From contig NZ_JAJLQY010000001.1 in NCBI RefSeq assembly GCF_020991275.1, forward strand, positions 806,001 through 870,000: 64,000 nucleotides of DNA. Direction: 5' to 3'. The position numbers and the translations under genes were made by a program. A model generated the notes under the pieces. That model worked only from the letters and a program-made list of their open reading frames with translations, was not told where the DNA came from and did no database searches. Source of the DNA: Actinocorallia sp. API 0066 (GTDB lineage: Bacteria > Actinomycetota > Actinomycetes > Streptosporangiales > Streptosporangiaceae). Every line of letters begins with the position of its first letter. Position 1 is the stretch's first letter. This document shows, piece after piece, positions 26,241-36,700 of the stretch.

Positions 26241-27827
26241 TCAGTCGGAGACGAAGGAGCCCGAGGCTTCTCCGGCCGTGTAATTGACGATGTCGAGGGT
26301 GACGCTGGTGAGGGTGAGCCGCACCCCGTCGGCGCAGATGCCGGAAGGGGTGCCTTCGGTGACGCTGACCCGCACCTCGATCTCGTAGGGCGCGGCCCGC
26401 ACGAGGTCGGCGACCGCCTCGCAGTCGACGCCGCCGACCTCGGTGCGGAGGTCGCCGACCCGCTCGCCGACGTCGCCCTCGTCGATCTCGAGCCGGATCC
26501 GGTCGCCGTTCGTCTGGTCGTTCCGCCAGGTGCCGGAGAAGCGGTCGGGCACCGAGGTCGGTGGGACGGAGACGGGCGCCGCGGCCTGCTCCGTGCCGGG
26601 CGTCGTCGGCTTGGCGCCGCCCGCGCCGGAGGGGTCGTCGTCGCGGAGCGCGGAGAAGAGCGCGAACCCGGCGACGAAGGCGAGGGTCGCGGCCGCCGCC
26701 CGGACGTGACGCCCGTACCCGCGCCGTCGCGGGGGCGGCACCCGGGTCCCGCCGTCGTCGATCACGGTCGGCGGCGCGTAACGCACGCCCGTCACCGGCT
26801 CCGGCCCCGGCGGAGGCACTCGCGCCCCTCCCACCGACGCCCGCGAAAGCACGTCCCCGGAAGACGCGGCATCCGCAGGCACAACGTCTGAGGCCCCTCC
26901 GGGTGATGCCGCCTCCGCGGTGGTCTCAGGCACGCCACCCGAGGCCCCGGAGAGCAACGCCTCAGATGACGCCGCGTCAACAGCGGTTCCGGCTATGGCG
27001 GGCTCAGGAGGGGGCGGTGAGGCGGTGAGTTTGAGGAGGGCGGCGGCTTCGGCGGCGTTGGGGCGGTCTTCGGGGTTCTTGCTGAGGAGGGCGGTGAGGG
27101 CCGGAGCCAGGGGGCCCGCGTTGGTGGGCGGTGTGGGGGTGCCGTGGGCTATGGCGAGGAAGACGGCGCTGGCGGTGGGGGCGGAGAACGGGGGGCGGCC
27201 CTCGACGGCGTGGTAGAGGGTCGCGCCCAGCGACCACAGGTCGGACGCCGGGGTGACCGGCGCGGCGGCGACCTGCTCGGGCGACATGAAGTGCGGCGTG
27301 CCGAGGACCGAACCCGTCTGGGTGAGCTGCCCCTCGCCCTCGACGGCGGCGATGCCGAAGTCCGTGAGGACGACCCTGCCGTCCTCCAGCAGGATGTTCG
27401 CGGGTTTGATGTCCCGGTGCACGACGCCGCCCGCGTGCGCGGCCCCCAGCGCCGCCAGGACGGCCGCGCCGATCTCCGCCGCCCGTTCGGGTGCGAGCGG
27501 CCCCTCGGCGGCCACCAGGTCCGCCAGGGAGCGTCCGTGCACGAGCTCCATGACGATCCAGGGGATGCCGTCGGCGTCCGTCACCAGGTCGTGCACGGTG
27601 ACGATGCCGGGGTGCCGCAGCACCGCGGCGGCGAGGGCCTCCCGCTCGACCCGCGCGACGAGCCGGGCGCGGGCCGCGTCGTCCAGGCCCGGAGGCAGGA
27701 CGAGCTGCTTCAGGGCGACCTCGCGGCGCAGCCGTTCGTCGGTGGCGCGCCACACCACGCCCATGCCGCCCCTGCCGATGACGTCGGCGAGCCGGTACCG
27801 GTCCGCGACGAGCGTGCCCTGGTCCAT
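26241..27827 (-). CDS. Membrane serine/threonine protein kinase
   Basis: The 528-residue protein begins with a Pkn-type kinase domain: GRGGMGVVWRATD glycine loop, EVALKQL with the ATP-binding Lys, HRDIKPANILLEDG catalytic loop, LTDFGIA, and GTPHFMSPEQVAAAP. A Pro/Ala/Ser-rich linker leads to one TM segment (AAAATLAFVAGFALFSAL, near residue 375-395). A small extracytoplasmic domain of about 110 residues follows, lacking PASTA repeats, which may sense a signal. It is convergent with the HelR gene. Targets cannot be told from context; the neighbouring HATPase gene 46 bases upstream on the same strand may be cotranscribed. Confidence 0.9.
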   Translation of the reverse strand: MDQGTLVADRYRLADVIGRGGMGVVWRATDERLRREVALKQLVLPPGLDDAARARLVARVEREALAAAVLRHPGIVTVHDLVTDADGIPWIVMELVHGRSLADLVAAEGPLAPERAAEIGAAVLAALGAAHAGGVVHRDIKPANILLEDGRVVLTDFGIAAVEGEGQLTQTGSVLGTPHFMSPEQVAAAPVTPASDLWSLGATLYHAVEGRPPFSAPTASAVFLAIAHGTPTPPTNAGPLAPALTALLSKNPEDRPNAAEAAALLKLTASPPPPEPAIAGTAVDAASSEALLSGASGGVPETTAEAASPGGASDVVPADAASSGDVLSRASVGGARVPPPGPEPVTGVRYAPPTVIDDGGTRVPPPRRRGYGRHVRAAAATLAFVAGFALFSALRDDDPSGAGGAKPTTPGTEQAAAPVSVPPTSVPDRFSGTWRNDQTNGDRIRLEIDEGDVGERVGDLRTEVGGVDCEAVADLVRAAPYEIEVRVSVTEGTPSGICADGVRLTLTSVTLDIVNYTAGEASGSFVSD

Positions 27828-27873
27828 GCGTTCATCGTGTCACGCTCCGGCCACGACGGAATCATCACTTTCC

Positions 27874-28245
27874 TCAGTGGGCCAGGGGGATGCGCGCCTC
27901 CACGATCTTGCCTACGGGAAGCGGGGTGGTCGTCAGCTCGGCTAGCGCGGTGAGCACGGTGAGGCCGAAGCCGCCTGTCTCGTCTCCCGGACGGGGCTCG
28001 GGAGGGTCGGGCAGCGCGTCGCGGACGCCGACGTTCAGCGCGCCGTCGCGCACCGCGAGGGTGAGCCGCACCGGCGGCTTGCCGTGCCGTACCGCGTTGG
28101 TGACGAGCTCGGACACGAGCAGGGCGGCGGTGTCGACGAGCGCGGTCAGCCCCCACTCCGTGAGCGTGCTCACGGTGGCGCTGCGCGCGTGGCGGACCGG
28201 CGCTGGCACGTCGTCGAGATTCCAGGTACGCGATCGGGCGTACAT
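27874..28245 (-). CDS. RsbW-like HATPase_c anti-sigma-type protein
   Basis: The 123-residue protein is a stand-alone kinase-type ATPase. The N box is LLVSELVTNAVRHG, the G1 box is NVGVRDALPDPP, and GGFGLTVLTALAE is the G2 box, followed by the last beta strand. It has all parts, unlike the damaged homologue at 5380-5904. Actinomycetes encode dozens of such proteins that bind anti-anti-sigma factors or other regulators. It lies just upstream of the Ser/Thr kinase gene on the same strand. Confidence 0.85.
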   Translation of the reverse strand: MYARSRTWNLDDVPAPVRHARSATVSTLTEWGLTALVDTAALLVSELVTNAVRHGKPPVRLTLAVRDGALNVGVRDALPDPPEPRPGDETGGFGLTVLTALAELTTTPLPVGKIVEARIPLAH

Positions 28246-28529
28246 GCGGGCTCCTTCCCTCGGGCTCCTCCTGACAGACGTCCCAACTCGCCGCCCATGA
28301 CGCGGTTTCTACGGGCTTTCCCGTGGAGGTACAGGCATGTCCCCTCGAAGTCCCGAGGGGGGTCCCGGATACGTCCCGGTTCGTGGCGGGACGGGGAGGG
28401 GACGTCCGTCCTTCGTCCGGGGTCTTCCGGGGACACGAACGTTGCCCCTGGTAGACGGGACTGGCGGGCAGGGATCGTCTCCGGTAGGGCGCCGCGTCGT
28501 GGCGCACGAAAGAAACGGGGCGGAAGCCG

Positions 28530-29213
28530 ATGAACATGACCGGAACCTGGGAGAACAGACCCGCGGAAGCGGAGCCGCGCACCGAAGGCGGTGTCCTGTG
28601 GGCGTGGGCGGGCGCGGCGGCGGGGGCCGCCGGTGTCGCGGGCATCCAGGCGAGCCTCGCGATCAGCGCCGCCTACGACCCGGACAACCGGGGCGACGTG
28701 GTGAAGATCGCCGAGGAGTTCGCCACCACGACGACGCAGCTGACCGTCATGCACGTGACGCTGATGCTGGCGACGGTGCTGCTGCCCGTCTTCGCGGCGG
28801 GCCTTTACCGGCGGCTGCGCGCGCGCGTCCCGGCCGACAGCCTCCTCCCGTCGGTGGCGGCGCTCGGCCTTGTCCTGACGTCCGTGGCGACGCTCATGGG
28901 CACCGGCCTGGACACCGAGCTCATCTTCGGCGCCGCTGACGACGCGGCGGTCTCGCCGGAGTTCCTCACCTTCGGCTCGCACTGGGTGGGCACGATCCCG
29001 TGGCTGTGGGTCGGCTCGGGCCTCACCGGGGTGGCGCTGGCCGCCGCGAGCTTCCGCTACCGTGCCGTCCCCCGCTGGCTCGGCGCCGTCGCCGCCCTGT
29101 TCGGCGGCCTCACCCTCCTCACGGGTATCTCGCCCCTGCAGTACATGGCGGGCTTCCCGGGCCCGGTCCTGGTGCTCATCGCAGGGCTCGGCCTCGCCTT
29201 CAGCCGCCGCTGA
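28530..29213 (+). CDS. Multi-pass membrane protein of unknown function (DUF4386-like)
   Basis: The 227-residue protein has about six hydrophobic segments. The first is AWAGAAAGAAGVAGIQASLA, followed by MHVTLMLATVLLPVFAAGLY, then VAALGLVLTSVATLMGTGL, and the last ends VLVLIAGLGLAFSRR. The pattern resembles actinobacterial DUF4386-type membrane proteins; I would not assign a function. It has its own 284-base upstream region (28246-28529), with no gene, shared divergently with the HATPase gene. Confidence 0.7.
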   Translation: MNMTGTWENRPAEAEPRTEGGVLWAWAGAAAGAAGVAGIQASLAISAAYDPDNRGDVVKIAEEFATTTTQLTVMHVTLMLATVLLPVFAAGLYRRLRARVPADSLLPSVAALGLVLTSVATLMGTGLDTELIFGAADDAAVSPEFLTFGSHWVGTIPWLWVGSGLTGVALAAASFRYRAVPRWLGAVAALFGGLTLLTGISPLQYMAGFPGPVLVLIAGLGLAFSRR

Positions 29214-29312
29214 CCCGCGTGCGGTCCACCGCCCCGGCCGACGTGTGCCGGGGCGCAGCCTTTCGGTCGTCCGAGCAGGCAGGATGGTGGACGCGAAGGG
29301 AAGGGGGCGCGG

Positions 29313-29921
29313 GTGCTTCGAGTGGTGGTGGCCGAGGACATGGATCTCATCCGGGGGGCGCTGGTGGCGCTGCTCGGGCTTGAGGGCGACCTGGAGGTCG
29401 TCGGGGAGGCGCGGTCGGGGCGGGAAGCGGTGGAGGTCGCTGTGACGGCGCGCGCTGACGTCGCCGTGCTGGACGTGCACATGCCGGGGGAGATGGACGG
29501 GATAGCGGCTGCGGGTGCGATCGCCGAGCGGGCTCCTGGATGCCGCGTCCTCATGCTGACTTCGGCGGGTCGCCCTGAGACGCTGCGCCGGGCGCTCGCC
29601 TCCCGGGCCGACGGGTTCGTGCTCAAGGACATGCCGCCGGAGGAGCTCGCGGCGGCGGTCCGCAGGGTCGCGGCGGGGGAGCGGGTCGTCGATGCGGGGC
29701 TCGCGGCGGAGGCACTGGCGCTGGGCGCGAACCCGCTGACCGGCCGCGAGACGGACGTCCTGCGGATGGCCGCGTCCGGGGCGGAGAACGACGAGATCGC
29801 GGCGGCGCTGTTCCTGTCGAAGGGGACGGTCCGGAACTACCTAGCGGCCGTCGTGACCAAGCTGGGCGCCCGCAACCGCCTCGACGCCGTCCGCATCGCC
29901 ACCGAGGCGGGCTGGCTGTAG
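29313..29921 (+). CDS. NarL/LuxR-type response regulator
   Basis: The 202-residue protein has a receiver domain (VVVAEDMDLIRGALVALL at residues 4-21; phospho-acceptor Asp54 in VAVLDVHMPG; FVLKDMPPEEL with the conserved Lys) and a C-terminal LuxR helix-turn-helix (LTGRETDVLRMAASGAENDE, then LFLSKGTVRNYLAAVVTKLG). This is the DesR-like type. The GTG start has AAGGGAAGGGGG upstream. The cognate kinase is probably the oppositely oriented gene ending inside this one, an unusual layout because such pairs normally form an operon. Confidence 0.9.
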   Translation: MLRVVVAEDMDLIRGALVALLGLEGDLEVVGEARSGREAVEVAVTARADVAVLDVHMPGEMDGIAAAGAIAERAPGCRVLMLTSAGRPETLRRALASRADGFVLKDMPPEELAAAVRRVAAGERVVDAGLAAEALALGANPLTGRETDVLRMAASGAENDEIAAALFLSKGTVRNYLAAVVTKLGARNRLDAVRIATEAGWL

Positions 29922-31577
29922 GACGAGCAGCTCGAAGCCCTCCGGGACGGGCCCGGAGGTCAGGGTGCCGCCTTCGGCCGCGACGCGTTCCGCGGTGTTC
30001 GTTGTGCCTTGTCCTGGTCTTGGGTGCCGGCCCGGTTCGTCCTCGGGAAGGTCGTTGACGACGCGCAGCCGGGCCGTCCCGGCGTCCAGGGAGACCTCGA
30101 CGCGGCAGAACCGGCCGCCGCCGTGCCTGAGCGCGTTCGTGACGGCCTCGCGCAGCACCGTCGCGAACAGGGCGTCCACACTCGCGGGCAGGGCGCGGGG
30201 GGCGGCCACGGCGGCGGCGACGCCCGCCGCGGTCAGGATCTCCTTCGCCGAGGCCAGCTCCGCGGCGAGCGACGGCGGGCGCGCGGTGTCGCCGGGGATG
30301 GCCGCGAGGTCGGTGAGGGCGCCGCGCGCGATCCTGACGACGTCCGCGAGCTCGGCCTCGGCGCGGCCGGGGGCGCGCCGCGCCAGCTCGCCCTTCACCA
30401 CGATGGCCGAGAGGCTGTAGCCGAGCATGTCGTGCACGTCGCGGAAGATCCGGCGGCGCTCCCCGGCCAGCGCGACGTCGGCGAGGTCCTGCCTGACGCG
30501 TTGCAGCCTGCCGACGAGCTCGGTGTGCAGGGCGAGGCCGTGGAACATGACCGCGATGGCGAGGGCGTTGGCCGTCCAGTAGAGGGTGTCCGGCCAGGGG
30601 ACGTCGCGGGCCGCCAGGACCGTCGCCGTGGCGACGAGCACGACGGCGACCGCTGGGTAGGCGGCGCGGGGCGGCCACCGCACGAGCAGGGCGCCCGCGC
30701 CGAGCCCGACGAGCTGGGGGTGGGGCGTGCCCGGCAGGAACAGCGGGCCGAGCGCGAGGGCGAGCTGGAGCGGCAGCGTGAGCGCCGCGTGCGCGGGAGG
30801 GATCCCGGACGGTCTGGGGAGCGAGTGGCGGATCTGGAGGGCGGCGACACCGAACACCCACATAAGCGCGCCAGCGAAAGGCAGCGGATGAAGGCCGGCC
30901 TGCCACAGGTACACGGCGGCGACGCAAGAGAAGCCGACGTGCACGACGATGAGGACGGGGATGGCCAGCCTCGGGGCGAGCGCGGGGGCTTCGGGGCGGC
31001 CGGGATGCGGGGGAGGGCGCCGCGCGCGCTCGGCCGCCTGCCGCGCGACGGCGACGGCCTCGGCGGCCCGGCCCCGTTCGGCGAGGGCGACGACGGCGGC
31101 GAGCGCCGAGCCCAGCACCCCCGCCAGCTCGCGCGAGCTGCGTGCGCGTTCCGCCGCCACCGTCGCCTCCGCGAGCTCGTAGCGGGCCGCGTCCAGCTCC
31201 GCGCCAAGGTCGCGCAGCCGGGTGACGGCGAAGACGATCAGCCCTTGGATGAGGGCGTTCATCGCGGCGTTGGCGACGGTGTAGGGGTCGCCCGCGCCCA
31301 GCGCGCCCGCCGCCACGACGACGGCGCCCAGCAGCGCCCAGCGCGCCGGTCCGGGCACGACGAGCAGGACCGAGGCGGCCACCAGGCCGGGCGCGCCCGG
31401 ACCCGCCCAGGGGCTCAGGAGCGCCTGCGCGCCGAGCGTCAGCGGGCCGAACCGCCTTCGCCACGCGGGGACGGCCGTGGCGAGCTGGAGCAGGACGACG
31501 GCGATCCACGCGGCGCCCGGCACGGGGTCGAGCGGATCGACCATCACCCCCGCGAGCACCATCAACAGGACGGCCAC
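29841..31577 (-). CDS. DesK/NarX-type sensor histidine kinase
   Basis: The 578-residue protein has two blocks of hydrophobic segments (from LLMVLAGVMV at the start, and a second set near residues 220-350). Then comes a HisKA_3 H box (ERRRIFRDVHDMLGYSLSAI) and an HATPase domain with the N box LREAVTNALRHGG. The kinase ends convergently and overlaps the response regulator gene by 81 bases; the last 25 or so residues (LGGDADGVEAVAGAQLGHDG) are antisense to the regulator helix-turn-helix and look like read-through rather than conserved protein. A duplicated sensor region with two TM sets is unusual. Confidence 0.85.
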   Translation of the reverse strand: MAVLLMVLAGVMVDPLDPVPGAAWIAVVLLQLATAVPAWRRRFGPLTLGAQALLSPWAGPGAPGLVAASVLLVVPGPARWALLGAVVVAAGALGAGDPYTVANAAMNALIQGLIVFAVTRLRDLGAELDAARYELAEATVAAERARSSRELAGVLGSALAAVVALAERGRAAEAVAVARQAAERARRPPPHPGRPEAPALAPRLAIPVLIVVHVGFSCVAAVYLWQAGLHPLPFAGALMWVFGVAALQIRHSLPRPSGIPPAHAALTLPLQLALALGPLFLPGTPHPQLVGLGAGALLVRWPPRAAYPAVAVVLVATATVLAARDVPWPDTLYWTANALAIAVMFHGLALHTELVGRLQRVRQDLADVALAGERRRIFRDVHDMLGYSLSAIVVKGELARRAPGRAEAELADVVRIARGALTDLAAIPGDTARPPSLAAELASAKEILTAAGVAAAVAAPRALPASVDALFATVLREAVTNALRHGGGRFCRVEVSLDAGTARLRVVNDLPEDEPGRHPRPGQGTTNTAERVAAEGGTLTSGPVPEGFELLVLQPARLGGDADGVEAVAGAQLGHDGR

Positions 31578-31678
31578 GGAGAGGAATCCTAGCTATATGT
31601 CCGGTTCGTGCGTTCCGCATGCCGGGGTGGTGCGCCGGGCACTGGCCGGGCCGCACCCTGCGCGGACAGGCTTGCCGC

Positions 31679-33616
31679 ATGCCTCCGCACCGCCTCCTGT
31701 GCCTGCTTGCCTGCGCGCTCTCCCTTGTCCTGGGGTTCCCGGCCCCGACGTCCGCTCGTGCCGTGCCGGACGGACCGTCCTTCACGGGAGTGGGGGAGTT
31801 CGTCGCCGACGTAGTGCATAGGCAGCTTCGTAGGGACGCCATACCGGGGGCCGCCGTGGTGGTGGTCTCCGGCGGGCGGACGGTGCTCGCCGAAGGCTAC
31901 GGGGTCGCGGACATCAGTACCGGGCGCGCTGTTGACGCCCGTACAGGGTTCTTCACCGGATCACTCGCCAAGGCGTTCACCGCGACGGCGGCGCTCCAGC
32001 TCGTCAAGGCCGGAAAGCTGGACCTCGACGCGGACGTCAACCGGTACCTGAAGTCCTTCAGCATCGCCGACGCCTACCCGGGGCGTCCGGTGACGCTAGG
32101 GCACCTGCTGACCTACACGGCCGGTTTTGACGAGGACCTTGTGGGGCTCGCGGCGGAGGACCCCAACGACGTCGTCACTCTGGCGGAGAGCCTGGCCGAC
32201 CGGCAGCCGCCCAGGGTGCGGCCGCCCGGAGAGCACGCGGCGTACGACAACTACGGGGTCGCGCTCGCGGGCCACCTTGTGGAGCTCGCCTCCGGGATGC
32301 CGTATGCGCGGTACGTCGAGGAGCACGTCCTCCGGCCGCTCGGGATGCGATCCACCAGCATGGCCGTACCGCACCCCGGGAGGCTCGACGCCGCCCTGGC
32401 CGGGGCTTACCGGCCGTCCGGCGGCGGGCAGACGCCCGTGCGCGGCCAGTACGGGCCGTGGGCGCCGTCCGGCACCGGGCCGGTGACCACACCCTCGGAC
32501 ATGGCGCGCTTCCTCGTCGCCCAGCTCGCCGATGACCCCCGGCTGGGCGACGGGGTGCCCGCGCTGCTGCGCGCCCGGCAGCGGACCGAGCACCCCGCGC
32601 TGCCCGGCATGGGCCACATCCTGGAGGAACGTCCCCGGAACGGCCGTGCGCTGCTGTACAAGAACGGCGACGTTCCAGGGCACCACTCCGCTTTCGCGCT
32701 GCTGCCTGAGAGCGGCACAGGCATCTACGTCGCTTACAACGGTGACGGGACGGCGGGCTCCGCGGCCGCTGACGTGGAATCCCTTATCGACGCTTTTGTT
32801 GACCGCTACTTCCCGGCCGAAGGCTCATCGGCTGCTCCGACTCTCAGCGGGAGCCCTGAGGACGTGTCAGCGTATGCGGGCACCTACCGCTCACTCCGGA
32901 CGAGCCGCAGCAGCCTCATGAAGGCCGCCTCGCTCTTCTCCGCCCCGACCGTCGAGGCGCACGAGGACGGCTCCCTCACCACCACGGGCCTGTCCGCCGA
33001 CCCCGCGCGCGCCACCCAGCACTGGGACCCCGAGGGCGGGGGCGTCTTCCGCGAACGCGACGGCCAGGACCGTCTCGCCTTCACGCCGGACGGCACCCTC
33101 GCCACCACGATGAACCCCGCCGAGACGTGGGAGCGACTCGCCTGGTACGCCGCGCCCTTCCCCCACGTCCTCCTCCTCGGCGTCTCCGCCCTACTCCTCG
33201 CCCTCATCGTCTTGCTCACGCCCCTGGCAGCCGTGGCCCGAGCCGTCCGCCGCCGCCCCGTCCCGACCCCGTTCCCGCACATGCCGACCAGTGCCCGCCG
33301 TGTCCCGGCATTCCCGGCGATGTCCCGCGCCGCGTCCCTCCTGACGTGGACGGCCGCCGCCCTGTGCACCGCCTTCATCACCGGGATCGCCGTGGTGATG
33401 GCCGATCCCAACGCCGTCAACGAACTCCTCGCCCTCGGCGCCCCGCCCCTCACCGCCCTGCCCTGGCTGCCTACCGCCGCCCTCCTCTGCGCCCTCCTGG
33501 GCACCGTCCCCACCGCCTTCTCCCTCCGCCGCCGCACCCCCACCATCACCCTCGCCTCGTTCATACCCTTCCTCCTGATTTGCCACCACTACCACCTGGT
33601 CGCCCTGCCCTTCTGA
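31679..33616 (+). CDS. Secreted, membrane-anchored serine hydrolase of the beta-lactamase family
   Basis: After a signal peptide (RLLCLLACALSLVLGFPAPT, cleaved near ARA) the 645-residue protein has a class C beta-lactamase/PBP4*-like domain. SLAK in TGSLAKAFTATAAL holds the catalytic Ser and Lys, YDN in AAYDNYGVALAG is the second motif, and a HHSAFALLP segment lies where the third motif is expected. The C-terminus adds four hydrophobic segments, the first VLLLGVSALLLALIVLLTPL. I prefer the ATG at 31679 because it begins the signal peptide; an in-frame ATG at 31619 adds 20 unconserved residues. Substrate is unknown; peptides or esters are usual for this group. Confidence 0.85.
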   Translation: MPPHRLLCLLACALSLVLGFPAPTSARAVPDGPSFTGVGEFVADVVHRQLRRDAIPGAAVVVVSGGRTVLAEGYGVADISTGRAVDARTGFFTGSLAKAFTATAALQLVKAGKLDLDADVNRYLKSFSIADAYPGRPVTLGHLLTYTAGFDEDLVGLAAEDPNDVVTLAESLADRQPPRVRPPGEHAAYDNYGVALAGHLVELASGMPYARYVEEHVLRPLGMRSTSMAVPHPGRLDAALAGAYRPSGGGQTPVRGQYGPWAPSGTGPVTTPSDMARFLVAQLADDPRLGDGVPALLRARQRTEHPALPGMGHILEERPRNGRALLYKNGDVPGHHSAFALLPESGTGIYVAYNGDGTAGSAAADVESLIDAFVDRYFPAEGSSAAPTLSGSPEDVSAYAGTYRSLRTSRSSLMKAASLFSAPTVEAHEDGSLTTTGLSADPARATQHWDPEGGGVFRERDGQDRLAFTPDGTLATTMNPAETWERLAWYAAPFPHVLLLGVSALLLALIVLLTPLAAVARAVRRRPVPTPFPHMPTSARRVPAFPAMSRAASLLTWTAAALCTAFITGIAVVMADPNAVNELLALGAPPLTALPWLPTAALLCALLGTVPTAFSLRRRTPTITLASFIPFLLICHHYHLVALPF

Positions 33617-33747
33617 CTCCCGGAGGGCCGCTGTCTCCGTTGTGGTCCTCAGGGCGGCGCTGGCCGTTTGAGCTCCGAGAGCCGCTCGCCTCGGGGCTTC
33701 GACGGGGTGGTCGCTCAGGGCCTTGGCGCTGCCCGGCGTGGGGTGGG

Positions 33748-36700
33748 TCAGCGGCGGCCGATGGTTCGGGCGGCGGCGGCGGCGATGGTGGTGGCGAGGA
33801 TCCAGCCTGCCGCGACGAGCACGTAGGAGAACCACTGGTGGGCGCCTTCGGGGTTGAAGGCGTGTTCCTGGCCCAGGTCGACGATCGGTAGGAGGAGGTC
33901 GACGGTGTAGGTGACGGGGTTGAAGTGGGGGGCCTCGTCGTCCTTGAGGGGGGCGGGTTCGGAGATCGCGAAGACGAGGGAGCCGATGGCGACGAGTACG
34001 GCGAGCCACGCGGCGGAGCGTAGGGGGAGGTAACCGAAGCCGACGGTGGCGTCCTGGAGGCGTCCCCAGAGGCGTCCCGCCCAGGGGGAGAGGTCCGTCT
34101 CGCGGCGCTCGCGGGCCAGGAGGACGGTCTGAGCCTCGCGCTCCTGGCCGGTCGTCGTGTAGTAGGCGGCGAGCTGCTCGTAAGGCTGGGGCTGGAAGCC
34201 GTCGTCGTCGCGGCGCAGCCAGTCCAGGCGCTGCGCGGCCGGAAGCCGGGGTTCCAGCGCCTCGTAGGTGAGGCCGTTGAGGCCGATGACCTCCGGCCAC
34301 GACGCGGGATCGTCCTGGAGAACGCCGAGCCTTGCGTGTTCGAGGTCGAGGGAGCCCTTGACGGTGTCCGGGCGCAGCGTGAGCCGACCCGCCTGGAGGC
34401 CGCGCGCCTCCAGGAAGTTGCCTCCGGGGTTGTCCAGGTCGGCGTCGCTCAGTTCGAGGACGCGGCCGATCCGCGCCTCCGCCACCCGGACGGCGCCCCG
34501 CACCGTGGCCCTGCGCAGGAACACGTCACCGGTGACCTCCGCTATCGACATCCGTAGGGCGACGTCTCCGGGGCAGCTGAAGACGGCGTCGCGCCCGTCC
34601 ACCATGTCGGCGATCCGCGCGCCGCGCAGCGTGGTCTCCCCTTCCACGCTGGCTCCCCGCAGCCGTACGGACCCCGCGCTCATGCCCTCCGCGACGATCG
34701 CCTTGGCGCCGTCGCCCTTGACCTTCGCGCCTTCCAGGTTGATCTCTCCGTTGACCTGCGCGCCGCGTAGGAGGATGCGTCCCTCGACGGTCAGGCCGGG
34801 CGCCCAGACGGCGCCCGCCGTGAGCCAGCCCGCGCTGAGCGCGATCCGTTCCGGCGCGCTCAGGTTCGCGTCGGTCAGGTCGATGATGCCGCTGACCGTC
34901 GTCGCGCGCACCGACACGATCCCGCGCCCGGTGAACCTGGTCAGCGAGATGTTCACCGCGCTCGCGCCCTCGGCGGTGAACGCGTAGCCCTTCTCGTCGG
35001 CGGCGGCGTGGGCGTCCTTGGCGCTGATCTCCCTGGCGATCTGGCTGTTGCGCAGCGAGATCCGGCCGCCCGCGCGCAGCTCGTCGAGCACGACGCGGGC
35101 CGCGCTCAGCCCGCCCGCCACCAGCGACACGCCGCCCGCGCCCGCGGCGATCCGGGCGGCCCGCAGGTCGAGGTCGCTGACGATCTGGGCGCCGCGCAGC
35201 GAGATCCGCCCGGCGAACCCGGCGTCCCAGCCGATGATGTGCACGGCCTGGAGGCCGTCGGCGGACAGCGAGCGCCCCTCCAGGTCGGCGCCCACCGCGG
35301 CGGCCGCCAGGTTGACGTCTCCGTCGATCTGGGCGCCGCGCAGCGAGATCCGGCCGGCGACCGCGGAGGACTCGGCGCTGATGCCGCCCGCGCTCAGCCC
35401 GTCGGCCGACAGGCACAGGCCCGTGCCGTCCGGGGAGAGCGAGGAGGACGAAAGGTCGAGTTCCCTGACGATCTGGGCGTCGTCGAACGTGACGAGGCCC
35501 TCCGCGCGCAGGCGGCCCGCCCGGACGCCGCCCGCGTGCAGCCCGGCCGCGGTGAGCGTCTCGTCCGCGCCGGGGGCGCACGCCAGGCGGATCGCGCGCA
35601 GGTCCACCTCGCCGGTGACGCGGGCGTCGTCGAGGGAGACCAGGCCGGTCGTGCGCGCCCCGCCGAGCGAGAGGTTCGCCGCGTCCATGCCGTCGGCGGC
35701 CAGCGCCAGGCCGTCCTCGCCCGCGGTGAGGACGGCTTCGGGGAAGCGCACGTCGCCGGAGAACGTCGCGCCGCGCAGGGTGATCCTGCCCTCCGCGGTG
35801 AGGCCCTCGGCGGTCAGCGCGCCCGCGTGCGCCCGGTCGGCGCGCAGCGCGTACCCGTCCGGGCCCGCGACGAGGACGGCCTGGTCGAAGCCGACCTCGC
35901 CGATCCGCGCGTTGCGCAGCGACACCCTGCCGTGCGCGTTGAGCCCGTCGAGCTTGACGGTCGCGGCGGCCATGCCGTCGGCGGCGAACGCGACACCGCC
36001 CTCGCCCGCGGTGATCCGCGCGGAGGGGAGCACGACGTCGCTGATGAGCTGGGCGTTGACGAGCCTGACCTGGCCTTGCTCCACGACGATCCCGCGCCCT
36101 TCGAGGCCCGACATCACGGCGCCCTCCAGGTTCAGCGACGCCCCTTGCAGCCGGGCTTCGTTGAGCGTGAGGTGGCCGCGCAGCGTCGCGCCGATGAAGC
36201 GGACCTCGCCTTCGGCGGTGAACCCCTGGTTCATCCAGACGGAGCCGTGGGCGGTGACGCCGCCCGCGCTGAGCGCGACCGCGCCGGGGTTGCGCAGCCG
36301 GGCGCCGGACAGCACGAGCGGGCCCTCGATCTGCGCGTTGTCGACCATGAGGGCGCCCCACTGGCCGTCGGCGGTGACGGCCGCCCTGGCGAAGTCGAGC
36401 CTGCCGCCGAACCGCGCATGGGTGAGCCGCACGCCTCCCTCGGCGGCGAAGCCGCGGTTGAAGTTGGCGGCGCCGGTGACGCGCAGCCCCTCGGCGTAGA
36501 GGGCGACCTTGTCGGGGCCGCCGCCGATCGCCGCGCCGGTGAGGTGGACCTCGCCGTCGATCCTGGCGTGGTCGAGCCTGACCTCGCCGGGGATGATCGA
36601 GCCGCGCAGCGACAGCAGCCCCTCCAGGTGGAGCCGCGCCAGGCCGAGCCCCGGCATCTGGCAGCGCACGAACCGGAGCGTCTTGGTCGTCGACTCCATC

